A DNA stretch of 64,000 nucleotides from positions 558,001 through 622,000 of the forward strand of contig JACKAU010000003.1 in assembly GCA_020634855.1 (NCBI GenBank), written 5' to 3'. The position numbers were made by a program, and so were the translations under genes. A model generated the notes under the pieces. The model saw only the letters and a list, made by a program, of their open reading frames with translations. It did no database searches and had not been told where the DNA came from. Every line of letters begins with the position of its first letter. The stretch's first letter is position 1. The stretch is from Anaerolineales bacterium. GTDB lineage: Bacteria; Chloroflexota; Anaerolineae; 4572-78; J111. Below, piece by piece: positions 8,655-17,031 of the stretch.

Positions 8655-8703
8655 TGCAACCTTGCAACCCTGCAACCCTGTAACCTTGCAACCTTGCAAC
8701 CCT
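8655..8703. repeat. Tandem CTTGCAAC word repeat before hisE
   Basis: Six to seven near-identical TGCAACCY words in tandem, period about 8 nt, directly upstream of the hisE start. It is low-complexity intergenic sequence and leaves no recognisable Shine-Dalgarno sequence for hisE. Confidence 0.75.
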
Positions 8704-8709
8704 AAAAAT

Positions 8710-8988
8710 ATGAACGATTTCATCACCGAACTCACCACCCTGATCGCGGATCGGAAAGCCAATCCAAAACCGGGGTCGTATACCAATAAACTCCTGGCCG
8801 ACAAAAATAAAGCGGCCCAAAAAGTCGGCGAAGAAGCGACTGAAGTGATCATTGCGGCTCTGGCTCAATCCGATGAGCGGGTCATCGAAGAAATGGCCGA
8901 CTTGATTTATCACAGCCTGGTGTTGTTAGAGACCAGAGATTTAAGCTGGTCGGATGTCGTCGCGGCGTTGGAAAATCGCCATCGATAG
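8710..8988 (+). CDS. hisE: Phosphoribosyl-ATP pyrophosphohydrolase
   Basis: Splits pyrophosphate from phosphoribosyl-ATP, the second step of histidine synthesis. The 92-residue MazG-like protein shows GSYTNKLL, KVGEEATEVIIAA with acidic metal ligands, and EEMADLIYHSLVLL. ATG 8710 is the family start; an upstream in-frame ATG at 8638 would translate the CTTGCAAC repeat. It is physically split from hisI by pncA and purA, so it may be expressed from read-through or its own weak signal. Confidence 0.93.
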   Translation: MNDFITELTTLIADRKANPKPGSYTNKLLADKNKAAQKVGEEATEVIIAALAQSDERVIEEMADLIYHSLVLLETRDLSWSDVVAALENRHR

Positions 8989-9044
8989 AGTAACAAGACG
9001 GCTGTGGCTCTCGTTGTTTATGATCAAGGATGGATGCATTTTAT

Positions 9045-9059
9045 AAGTGACTGTCACTT
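9045..9059. repeat. AAGTGACTGTCACTT palindrome (dispersed family)
   Basis: A perfect 7+1+7 palindrome upstream of the first DUF4230 gene. Related sequences occur at 22641-22672, 38721-38766 and 43402-43430. Confidence 0.6.
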
Positions 9060-9083
9060 GGTCTTAAGACAAAGTAATCGGCA

Positions 9084-9839
9084 TTGAAGGTGAATCACAA
9101 CCTAGATCGTACCCAGCTCATATTATTAGCGGCGGCTGCTCTGTTGGTTATTGTGGCTGTAACTATTGGTATTATCTCGTTTCAGTTGGGGCAGCACGCA
9201 GTTCCCGTCACTCAGGCTATTGCCGACCAAAATACCGTGGCTCCACCACCACGTATTGTTACTAATACCCCAACGCACACCAGTACCCCCCCGGCTACAG
9301 ACACCCCCACCGCCACACCCTTTCCCACCGCCACCCCGACCCCAACTCCGATTGTCGTCATCCAGCACATCGACAGTTTGGGCCGGCTGGAGACGGCTGA
9401 GTACACCATGCAAACGGTGATCGACCTTGAAAATGCACCGACCAATATCTGGGAACGGATTCTAGGCACCGATAAGTTAATGCTGGTCGCCGAGGGCGAG
9501 GTTGTCGCCGGATTTGACTTTACCAAAGTAAGCGAGGATGACATTACCGTCAAAGGCACTGAAGTTGAGATAAATTTACCGGCTCCCGAAATTCTATTCA
9601 GCCGAATCGATAATGAACGAACGCAAATTTATCAGCGCGAAACCGGCCTCTTTATGAAACCCGATCCATCCCTTGAAAGTCGGGCCCGGCAGTTGGCCGA
9701 AAAGGCGCTGGTCGAATGGGCCATGGAACGCGGTATTTTTGACAAAGCCGAAAGTGCGGGTAAGCTGCAATTAGAGAATTTCCTGCGGGCGCTGGGCTTT
9801 ACCGCTATCACGATTAATATAGAGGACAAGGATCTGTGA
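9084..9839 (+). CDS. DUF4230-family membrane-anchored protein (copy 1)
   Basis: A 251-residue protein with one N-terminal membrane segment (about residues 11-33), a Thr/Pro-rich extracytoplasmic linker (about 55-92) and a folded domain from IQHIDSLGRLETAEYTMQ onward. This order matches DUF4230 proteins, whose function is not known. The C-terminal part contains an amphipathic stretch ending in a NFLRALGFTAITINI strand. It overlaps the next gene by 4 bp, and that gene encodes a paralogue, so the two probably act together at the cell surface. Start choice between TTG 9084 and GTG 9090 is uncertain. Confidence 0.75.
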   Translation: MKVNHNLDRTQLILLAAAALLVIVAVTIGIISFQLGQHAVPVTQAIADQNTVAPPPRIVTNTPTHTSTPPATDTPTATPFPTATPTPTPIVVIQHIDSLGRLETAEYTMQTVIDLENAPTNIWERILGTDKLMLVAEGEVVAGFDFTKVSEDDITVKGTEVEINLPAPEILFSRIDNERTQIYQRETGLFMKPDPSLESRARQLAEKALVEWAMERGIFDKAESAGKLQLENFLRALGFTAITINIEDKDL

Positions 9840-10588
9840 ACGAGTCTCAACCCAATACCGATAACGTCTCACCGGAGACCAACACCCCCCCCGAGCCGTC
9901 TCCCGATCCTCAACCCACGACCGCCGCTGCGCCACCACTGGCTAATAATCAGCAATATGTGGTTTGGGGAGCGATTGTGATTATCCTGTTGGCCTGCATC
10001 GGCTCGTTTACCTACCTGGCCGGTACGGTGACGACCGGCGGTCTAAGCCTGTTTGCCGAACCGACCAACACGCCATTGCCGCCGCCGGTGGTCAATATTC
10101 AAAACATTCAGGCCCAGTCCAAACTGGTGACAGTTGAGTACAGCACTGTCACCGAAATTTACAACGAGGCCGAGGGAAAAGGCTGGCTTAACGAATTACT
10201 AGGCACCAAAGAGTCGCTGCTGATGCTGGTTCACGGCGATGTCAACGCCGGCTTCGACTTGAGCAAGGTGGATGAGGGCGACCTCTGGACTGACGGCAAG
10301 CGGGTGCGGTTGGTGCTGCCGGCGGCGGAGCTGCTCAACACGGAAATCGACTTTGATCGCACCCGGCTTGTCTATTACAACAACTCGCGTATTTTTGACG
10401 AAAACAATCCCAATTTGCAGGGCGAAGCCCTTAAGCAGGCCAAAGAAGCCATCGACCAGGCGGCGCTGCAAGAGGGTATTCTTGACCGAGCCGACGAGTA
10501 TGGCAAACTTTATTTCGAAAATTTTCTGTATTCACTCGGCTTCACCGATGTGGAAGTTGTAATCGACGCCCAAATTATTGGGAAGTAG
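9836..10588 (+). CDS. DUF4230-family membrane-anchored protein (copy 2)
   Basis: A 250-residue paralogue of the preceding protein. A Pro-rich cytoplasmic head of about 40 residues is followed by a single membrane helix (about 43-65) and then the same domain, with matching blocks such as VNIQNIQAQSKLVTVEYSTV, LLMLVHGDVNAGFDLSKV and YFENFLYSLGFTDVEVVI. The GTG start overlaps the stop of copy 1. Unlike copy 1, its long charged segment lies before the membrane helix rather than after it. No catalytic motif is visible. Confidence 0.75.
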   Translation: MNESQPNTDNVSPETNTPPEPSPDPQPTTAAAPPLANNQQYVVWGAIVIILLACIGSFTYLAGTVTTGGLSLFAEPTNTPLPPPVVNIQNIQAQSKLVTVEYSTVTEIYNEAEGKGWLNELLGTKESLLMLVHGDVNAGFDLSKVDEGDLWTDGKRVRLVLPAAELLNTEIDFDRTRLVYYNNSRIFDENNPNLQGEALKQAKEAIDQAALQEGILDRADEYGKLYFENFLYSLGFTDVEVVIDAQIIGK

Positions 10589-10629
10589 ATTGAATACAAT
10601 ACATATATAAAGAGAGGGGTATTTTTCCT

Positions 10630-12147
10630 ATGCCAACTGCATTACTGTCTGTCTCAGACAAACGTGGTCTGACTGAGTTCGCCCGAACGCTGGTTGACCA
10701 TAACTGGCAGCTTATCGCCAGCGGGGGTACGGCCAAAGTTCTCAAAGAAGCCGGCTTAACCGTTAAAGACGTAGCTGATGTGACCCAAGCGCCGGAGATG
10801 TTAGGCGGGCGGGTCAAAACGCTCCATCCCGTCATCCACGCCGGGATTTTGGCTCGCCCCAGCGAGGAAGATCGGGCGGAATTGGCGGCTCATCATATCG
10901 ATGAAATCAATATGGTAGTCTGCAACCTCTACCCGTTTCAAGCCACGGTCAGCAAAGCCAATGTATCGCTAAACGAAGCCGTCGAAAATATCGATATCGG
11001 CGGCGTGGCTTTGATCCGGGCCGCCGCCAAAAATTTTGCGCGAGTCACCGTTGTGTGCGATCCGGCCGATTATGACGTGCTGGCCGCAGACCTGCGCGAT
11101 AAAGGGTTTATCTCAACCGCGCGCCGAACCGAACTAGCCCGCAAGGCCTTTGCTCACACCACCCAGTACGATGCTGCCATCGCCAACTATCTGGCCACGG
11201 AGCCAACCTCCGATTTACCCGGCCAATTCAGCCTATCATTGACGAAAGTACAAGAGATGCGCTACGGGGAAAATCCTCATCAGGCGGCGGCGCTCTATGC
11301 AACCGATGAAAAAATCGGCCCCCTCGGCGGCGAACTGCTGCAAGGCAAGGCCCTTAGCTACAACAACATGCTCGACATCGACGCCGCCTGGCAGGCCGCC
11401 CAAGCGTTTGACCAGCCGAGCGTGGTCATCGTCAAGCACCTGTCACCGTGCGGGATCGCCAGCGCCGATAGCCTGGCCGACGCCTTTCCGCCCGCTTTAG
11501 AGTCAGACCCGGTCAGCGCCTTTGGCGGCGTTATCGCCGTCAATCGCGCCTTCGACGGACAGATTGCCGCCGCTTTGGGCGACCTGTTTGTCGAGGTCAT
11601 CGCTGCGCCCACTTTTTCCGACGAGGCCAGACAAATTCTGGCCAAGCGCAAAAACTGCCGACTACTACAAATCGAGCAGCCGGTGGAAGCCAAGCTGGAG
11701 CTTAGAACCGTGGCCGGGGGCATCCTGGTGCAACAGCGCGACCTGGGCGATCCGCTCGATACGGAATGGCGAATCGTTTCAAAGCGCCAACCCACCGAAG
11801 ATGAAATACAGGCCATGAAGTTCGCCTGGACGGCCTGCCAACATGTCAAGAGTAACGCTATCGTTTTCGCGGCGGGGCAGGCCACGGTTGGCATCGGCGG
11901 CGGGCTGCCCAGCCGGGTCGATGCCGTCAAGCTGGCGGCGACCAAAGCCGGCGACAAGGCCCAAGGAGCGGTTATGGCCTCGGATGCCTTCTTCCCCTTC
12001 CCCGATGGGCCGGAAGCAGCCGCAGCCGCCGGCGTCACGGCCATCGTCCAACCGGGGGGATCGGTACGGGATGATCTGGTCATCGAAACCGTCGATCAGT
12101 TGGGGTTAGCCATGATCTTTACCGGAGTGAGACATTTCCGACATTAG
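10630..12147 (+). CDS. purH: Bifunctional AICAR transformylase / IMP cyclohydrolase
   Basis: Last two steps of IMP synthesis. An N-terminal MGS-like IMP cyclohydrolase domain (about 1-150; ALLSVSDKRGLTEFAR, LGGRVKTLHP) is followed by the AICAR formyltransferase domain with RYGENPHQ, GKALSYNNMLD, KHLSPCGIA and GGLPSRVDAV. The 505 residues are normal. It consumes the AICAR released by HisHF, which explains why purine genes sit beside the histidine cluster. Confidence 0.97.
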   Translation: MPTALLSVSDKRGLTEFARTLVDHNWQLIASGGTAKVLKEAGLTVKDVADVTQAPEMLGGRVKTLHPVIHAGILARPSEEDRAELAAHHIDEINMVVCNLYPFQATVSKANVSLNEAVENIDIGGVALIRAAAKNFARVTVVCDPADYDVLAADLRDKGFISTARRTELARKAFAHTTQYDAAIANYLATEPTSDLPGQFSLSLTKVQEMRYGENPHQAAALYATDEKIGPLGGELLQGKALSYNNMLDIDAAWQAAQAFDQPSVVIVKHLSPCGIASADSLADAFPPALESDPVSAFGGVIAVNRAFDGQIAAALGDLFVEVIAAPTFSDEARQILAKRKNCRLLQIEQPVEAKLELRTVAGGILVQQRDLGDPLDTEWRIVSKRQPTEDEIQAMKFAWTACQHVKSNAIVFAAGQATVGIGGGLPSRVDAVKLAATKAGDKAQGAVMASDAFFPFPDGPEAAAAAGVTAIVQPGGSVRDDLVIETVDQLGLAMIFTGVRHFRH

Positions 12148-12165
12148 TGCAAAAAAACCAAAAAC

Positions 12166-13296
12166 GTGAAAAACGCCCTTACTCGTTGGTTCCTTGTTAA
12201 AATAAAACGACCCGTTCACGCCTTCTTCAAGATGCCCGGCGCCAGAAACTTTGGCCTGATGCTGATCATTTTCACGTTTGTAGTGATCGCGGCGGTAATT
12301 GATCTACGCCTCAACTACGAGAATCCGGAAACCGGCGGCAAGCTGGACTGGGGCGCCGCCACTTACAATGTTTTTGCCCTGTTAGTATTTGAAAGTCCCA
12401 TTCCTTTTCCGACATCGTGGATTACCCGCTTGGCGTTTTTTGCGATCCCGATTTGCGGCTTGCTCCTGTTGGGGCAGGGCATCATTCGGGTGGGCAGCAC
12501 ACTCTTCAACAAAAATTTATGGGATCAAGCGATGGCCTCAACCTATAAAGATCACACCATTGTCTGCGGTTTGGGCAAAGTGGGTTATAAAGTCACCCGC
12601 TGGATTTTAGACCTGAAAGAGGAAGTGGTCGTTATCGAACAGCATCAAGACAATCCTTTTCTGGCTGAGGTGCGCAGTTGGGGGGTGCCGGTTATCATCG
12701 CCGACGCCCGCCGCACCGAAATTTTGGAAAGCGTCAATATAAAGGAAGCCGAATCGATTGTTCCTTGCACCAGCGATGATTTGACCAATTTGAGCATTGC
12801 CCTTGAAGCGCGGCGTATGATGCCTAACCTTAAAGTGGTGCTGCGCATGTTCGATGTCCACGTTGCCGAAAACGTGCGGGACGGTTTCGACATCCACACC
12901 GTTTTCAGCATCGCCGATATCTCGGCCCCGGCGTTTGCCGCCGCCGCCACCCGCGCCCCGCTCGATCACGCCTTCGCTTTTGGGGAAGGCGATGACCGCA
13001 GTATTTTGACCATCACCACGTTTACCCTCGTCCCTGAGTCGATTTTAGTTGGTTACACGGTCGGCGATTTGGAGGATGAATTTGAAGTCGCGGTGATGGC
13101 CCAACACCGTGGCGGCGAGTTCATGCTGCACCCGCACGATGATGTGGTGCTGTCCGCCGGAGATCGATTTGTGGCTTCGGCCTCGATTGAGGCGTTGAAT
13201 CGGTTAGCCAGCCTCACCCCTCCGACCCGTGAGCATCGAAACTATCTCAGAGGACGTTGGCCGATCAAAACGAAAACCCCCTCAATGGCTAATTAA
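12166..13296 (+). CDS. RCK/TrkA-N membrane protein without a recognisable K+ filter
   Basis: A 376-residue protein arranged like a two-helix potassium channel: membrane segments near residues 28-46 and 88-104 with a short re-entrant region between, then a TrkA-N NAD(P)-binding domain beginning at TIVCGLGKVG (121-130) and a TrkA-C domain to about 345. Canonical channels have a TxGYG filter between the two helices. Here that stretch is VFESPIPFPTS, so potassium selectivity is not supported. It may be a divergent ion channel or a membrane-bound nucleotide sensor. GTG start at 12166, 18 bp after purH. Confidence 0.75.
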   Translation: MKNALTRWFLVKIKRPVHAFFKMPGARNFGLMLIIFTFVVIAAVIDLRLNYENPETGGKLDWGAATYNVFALLVFESPIPFPTSWITRLAFFAIPICGLLLLGQGIIRVGSTLFNKNLWDQAMASTYKDHTIVCGLGKVGYKVTRWILDLKEEVVVIEQHQDNPFLAEVRSWGVPVIIADARRTEILESVNIKEAESIVPCTSDDLTNLSIALEARRMMPNLKVVLRMFDVHVAENVRDGFDIHTVFSIADISAPAFAAAATRAPLDHAFAFGEGDDRSILTITTFTLVPESILVGYTVGDLEDEFEVAVMAQHRGGEFMLHPHDDVVLSAGDRFVASASIEALNRLASLTPPTREHRNYLRGRWPIKTKTPSMAN

Positions 13297-13705
13297 GGGC
13301 AAAAAACAAATTACTTCGACTTAGTTTGGACTTTTCACCGAGGTCGATTAAAATATTTATATGATAGGCAGTAACCAGATAAATTTAATAGGCACTTTGC
13401 CTCTTCAAAACTCCCAGACTCGAATCTGTGTCGCTCTACAGGTTGATGCGATGACGTGACAATCTGTTTAGGCCCCTTTAACCCGACACATAAAACGAGT
13501 TCGTTCCTCGGGATTATGCCATCAGACATCGTTGTAAAGGCGTTAGTGCCTCATCAAAATTCCCCAAAAACTCCACACCAAAAGAGCAGCTAGACGGGGC
13601 ATAACACCTCAGGGGCTTAGCAAAACTTAATATAACTTACCCGATATAGCTAAGTGTTGATGTATTATTGGTTTGAGCAAGGCTCGTAAGAGCTGGAGGA
13701 GACAA
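13297..13705. other. Non-coding gap upstream of the PrkA operon
   Basis: About 400 bp without a convincing gene or tRNA. It is more AT-rich toward its 3' end and must contain the promoter of the downstream stress operon, but no clear -35/-10 pair could be assigned. A GGAGGAGA Shine-Dalgarno sequence closes it. Confidence 0.5.
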
Positions 13706-15814
13706 ATGATAAAACAAGATGGAGCCTCATTACTGAATTTTGTCGGCCAACTGCAAGACCAGAAGCAGTTCCAAGAACTGAACTGGAGTGGAACGTTTCA
13801 GAATTACCTTGACATTGTAGCCAAGAATCCCTCTGTAACCCGCAATGCCTTCCAACGTATCTACGATATGATCATGGATTACGGCACCGAAGAATTTATC
13901 GATGCCAAAAAGCGACTCATTCGCTATAAGTTCTTTAGCGATCTGGAATTTGATCCGGAAGACGCGATCTTCGGATCAGAGATTTCGCTTATGCGTCTAG
14001 TCAATTTTTTCAAGGCCGCGGCCAAAGGTTACGGAACCGAAAAGCGGGTTCTACTGCTGCATGGCCCGGTGGGTTCGGCCAAAAGTACCATTGTCCGGCG
14101 CTTGAAAAAAGGGATCGAACGCTACAGCCGAACCGACGCCGGCAAGCTGTACACCTTTGACTGGTACCTGGGCGAACTTTCTAAGGATGGCATCTTACCC
14201 CCTTACCCCACCCATTTAAAGGAAGCGCGGGACGGTTCAGAAGGCGACTGGGCGCCCTCGCCGATGAATGAAGAACCGCTGCTGCTGATTCCCCTGGAGG
14301 CCAGAGCCAATTTCCTGGCCGAAATCAATGAAGGCCGACCGCCGGAAGAACAGATTCAAATTAAAGGCGATCTCTGCCCGCCCTCTCGCTTCTACTACCG
14401 CGAACTTTTGCAGCGGTACAACGGCGATTGGACCCAAATGATCCGCCATGTCCGCGTTCGCCGCTTGATCTTCAGCGAACAAGACCGGATCGGTATCGGC
14501 ACCTTCCAACCCAAGGATGAAAAGAATCAGGACTCGACGGAATTGACCGGCGATATCAACTATCGTAAAATCGCTCTGTACGGCAGCGACAGCGATCCGC
14601 GGGCCTTCAACTTCGACGGCGAATTCAACATCGCCAACCGGGGGTTGATCGAGTTCATCGAAATGCTCAAGCTGGATGTGGCTTTCTTGTACGACCTACT
14701 GGGGGCCAGCCAGGAGCATCGCATCAAATCCAAAAAATTCGCCCAAACCGATATTGATGAAGTCATTATCGGTCACACCAACGAGCCGGAATATCGCCGC
14801 TTGGAGGGCAACGAATTTATGGAAGCGCTCAAAGACCGGACGGTGCGCATCGATGTGCCTTACATCACCAAACTCAAAGACGAAATCAAAATTTATGAGC
14901 GTGATTTCAACGCCAAAAAAGTGCCGGTTCATATTTCACCGCATACGTTAGAAATGGCGGCGATGTGGGCGGTACTGAGCCGGTTGGAAGAACCGAAAAA
15001 GGCCAACTTGACCCTGCTGCAAAAACTCAAACTTTACGACGGCAAAACCCTGCCCGGCTTCACCGAGGACAACATCAAAGAGCTGCGCAAGGAAGCTCGC
15101 CGGGAGGGGATGGAAGGCATCAGCCCGCGTTACGTTCAGGATAAAATCAGTAATTCGCTGGTCAACTATCAGGAAGACGGTTACATCAACCCCTTTATGG
15201 TCATGAACGAACTGGAATCCGGGCTAAAGAACCACCCCCTGATCACCGACGAGGATGAGCGCAAGAGATATCGGGAAATGTTGGCCGTGGTCAAAAATGA
15301 GTACACCGAAATTGTCAAAAACGAAGTCCAACGGGCCATCAGCGCCGATGAAGAAGCCATCAAGCGCTTGTGTTCTAACTACATTGATAACGTGAAGGCG
15401 TATACTCAACGTGAAAAAGTGGTCAACAAATTCACCGGGCAAGCTGAAGAACCCGATGAACGCTTGATGCGTAGTATTGAAAAGAAAATCGATATTCCCG
15501 AAAGCCGCAAAGATGATTTCCGGCGCGAGATTATGAACTACATCGGCGCGCTGGCCATCGAAGGCAAGACCTTTGATTATAAAACCAACGCGCGCCTGCA
15601 AAAAGCGCTTGAACTCAAGTTGTTCGAAGACCAAAAAGACAGTATCAAGTTGACCTCTCTCGTTAGCCAGGTAGTTGACCAGGATACGCAAGAGAAAATT
15701 GACGTCGTCAAAGCCCGTTTGATCAAAAACTTTGGCTACAACGAGCAAAGCGCAACCGACGTACTCAACTACGTGGCCAGCATCTTTGCCCGAGGTGACA
15801 CAAACGGAGCATAA
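13706..15814 (+). CDS. prkA: PrkA/YeaG-type AAA+ serine protein kinase
   Basis: A 702-residue homologue of E. coli YeaG and Bacillus PrkA, a soluble AAA+ protein kinase or ATPase linked to starvation and sporulation. The Walker A motif is GPVGSAKST at about residues 120-128. A C-terminal PrkA domain follows, with the characteristic GISPRYVQDKISNSLV block. ATG 13706 is used because GGAGGAGA lies immediately upstream; an in-frame TTG at 13673 has no such support. The order prkA-yeaH-spoVR is the widely conserved stress module. The protein is slightly longer than E. coli YeaG. Confidence 0.93.
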   Translation: MIKQDGASLLNFVGQLQDQKQFQELNWSGTFQNYLDIVAKNPSVTRNAFQRIYDMIMDYGTEEFIDAKKRLIRYKFFSDLEFDPEDAIFGSEISLMRLVNFFKAAAKGYGTEKRVLLLHGPVGSAKSTIVRRLKKGIERYSRTDAGKLYTFDWYLGELSKDGILPPYPTHLKEARDGSEGDWAPSPMNEEPLLLIPLEARANFLAEINEGRPPEEQIQIKGDLCPPSRFYYRELLQRYNGDWTQMIRHVRVRRLIFSEQDRIGIGTFQPKDEKNQDSTELTGDINYRKIALYGSDSDPRAFNFDGEFNIANRGLIEFIEMLKLDVAFLYDLLGASQEHRIKSKKFAQTDIDEVIIGHTNEPEYRRLEGNEFMEALKDRTVRIDVPYITKLKDEIKIYERDFNAKKVPVHISPHTLEMAAMWAVLSRLEEPKKANLTLLQKLKLYDGKTLPGFTEDNIKELRKEARREGMEGISPRYVQDKISNSLVNYQEDGYINPFMVMNELESGLKNHPLITDEDERKRYREMLAVVKNEYTEIVKNEVQRAISADEEAIKRLCSNYIDNVKAYTQREKVVNKFTGQAEEPDERLMRSIEKKIDIPESRKDDFRREIMNYIGALAIEGKTFDYKTNARLQKALELKLFEDQKDSIKLTSLVSQVVDQDTQEKIDVVKARLIKNFGYNEQSATDVLNYVASIFARGDTNGA

Positions 15815-15844
15815 TTCAAATTGAATAGTTGTTTGTTACTTGTC

Positions 15845-15876
15845 AGGTGCAGGGTATTGAGCTATACCTTGCACCT
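15845..15876 (+). other. Stem-loop between prkA and yeaH
   Basis: AGGTGCAGGGTA pairs with TACCTTGCACCT (11 Watson-Crick pairs plus one G-U) around an 8-nt loop. No T-run follows, so it is more likely an RNA-processing or stability hairpin tuning prkA relative to yeaH than a terminator. Confidence 0.6.
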
Positions 15877-15927
15877 TGGTTAAGGTTTGTTTACCCGACG
15901 ACAGACAACGGATGAGCAACAATACCA

Positions 15928-17031
15928 ATGCAAAGAATCCAACAAGATTTAAATCGCTTCCGTCGTATTGTGCGGGGGCAGATCAAAAAGAACTTACGTA
16001 AGTACATGTCCCAAGGGGAGATGATTGGCCGGCAAGGTAAGCGGGCGGTCAGCATCCCCTTGCCCCAAATCGACCTGCCGCGCTTCCGCTATGGCTCGAA
16101 ACAGTCGGGCGGCGTCGGTCAAGGTGAAGGCGATGTCGGCGACCCCATTGGCCGGGGTGACCCCCAGGACGGCTCCGGCGAAGCGGGTAAAGATCCCGGC
16201 CAGCACATCATCGAGGTCGATATCACCCTGGAAGAGCTGGCCGAAATTTTAGGCGAAGAACTAGAACTCCCCAACATTGAACCCAAAGGCCAAAAAAATA
16301 TCGTCAGCGAAAAAGTGAAATACAGCCGCATTCGGCGGGTTGGCCCCGATAGTTTGCGCCACTTCAAGCGCACGTACAAAGAAGCGCTGCGCCGCCAGGT
16401 GGCCAGCGGGCTGTACGACCCCAAGAATCCGGTGATCATCCCCATCAAGGACGATATTCGATATCGCTCCTGGACGGAAACCCCTCTGCCGCAGAGTAAC
16501 GCCATCATTATTTACATGATGGACGTGTCCGGCTCAATGGGCAACGAGCAGAAAGAGTTGGTTCGACACACCGCCTTCTGGATCGAAACGTGGCTCATGA
16601 GCCAGTATAAGCAAATTGAAATCTGCTACATCGTCCACGATGCCGCCGCCAAAGAAGTTGACAAAGAAACGTTCTACCACCTCCGTGAGGGCGGTGGGAC
16701 TCGCATCAGCAGCGCCTATAGTCTTTGTAACAAAATCATCGACGAACGCTATCCGCCGGCGGAATGGAACATCTACCCTTTCCATTTCAGCGATGGAGAC
16801 AACTGGGGCAACGGCGACACCCAAATCTGCCTCAAACTGCTGACGAATGAGTTGCTCCCAAAATCGAATTTGTTTTGCTACGGCCAAGTCCGCAGTTTGT
16901 ACGGGTCCGGCAACTTCATTCACGACCTCAAACATTCTTTTGAAAATGAAGATGCCCTGGCGATGTACGAAATCACCAAGCGTGATGAAATTCTGGACGC
17001 TATCAAAGAATTCTTGGGAAGGGGTCGATAA
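15928..17031 (+). CDS. yeaH: YeaH/DUF444-type von Willebrand A protein
   Basis: A 367-residue homologue of E. coli YeaH, the regular partner of the PrkA kinase. A basic N-terminus and a Gly-rich segment (about 58-92) precede a vWA domain whose MIDAS metal site MMDVSGSMG lies at 197-205. LREGGGTRISSAY and HFSDGDNWG supply the other MIDAS elements. Its biochemical role is not established. The stop codon abuts the spoVR start, so the pair is coupled. Confidence 0.92.
   Translation: MQRIQQDLNRFRRIVRGQIKKNLRKYMSQGEMIGRQGKRAVSIPLPQIDLPRFRYGSKQSGGVGQGEGDVGDPIGRGDPQDGSGEAGKDPGQHIIEVDITLEELAEILGEELELPNIEPKGQKNIVSEKVKYSRIRRVGPDSLRHFKRTYKEALRRQVASGLYDPKNPVIIPIKDDIRYRSWTETPLPQSNAIIIYMMDVSGSMGNEQKELVRHTAFWIETWLMSQYKQIEICYIVHDAAAKEVDKETFYHLREGGGTRISSAYSLCNKIIDERYPPAEWNIYPFHFSDGDNWGNGDTQICLKLLTNELLPKSNLFCYGQVRSLYGSGNFIHDLKHSFENEDALAMYEITKRDEILDAIKEFLGRGR

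Noticed and set aside
13380..13470. tRNA-like stretch (GACTCGAATCTG resembles a T-loop)
   Set aside because: No cloverleaf with acceptor and anticodon stems can be drawn around it.
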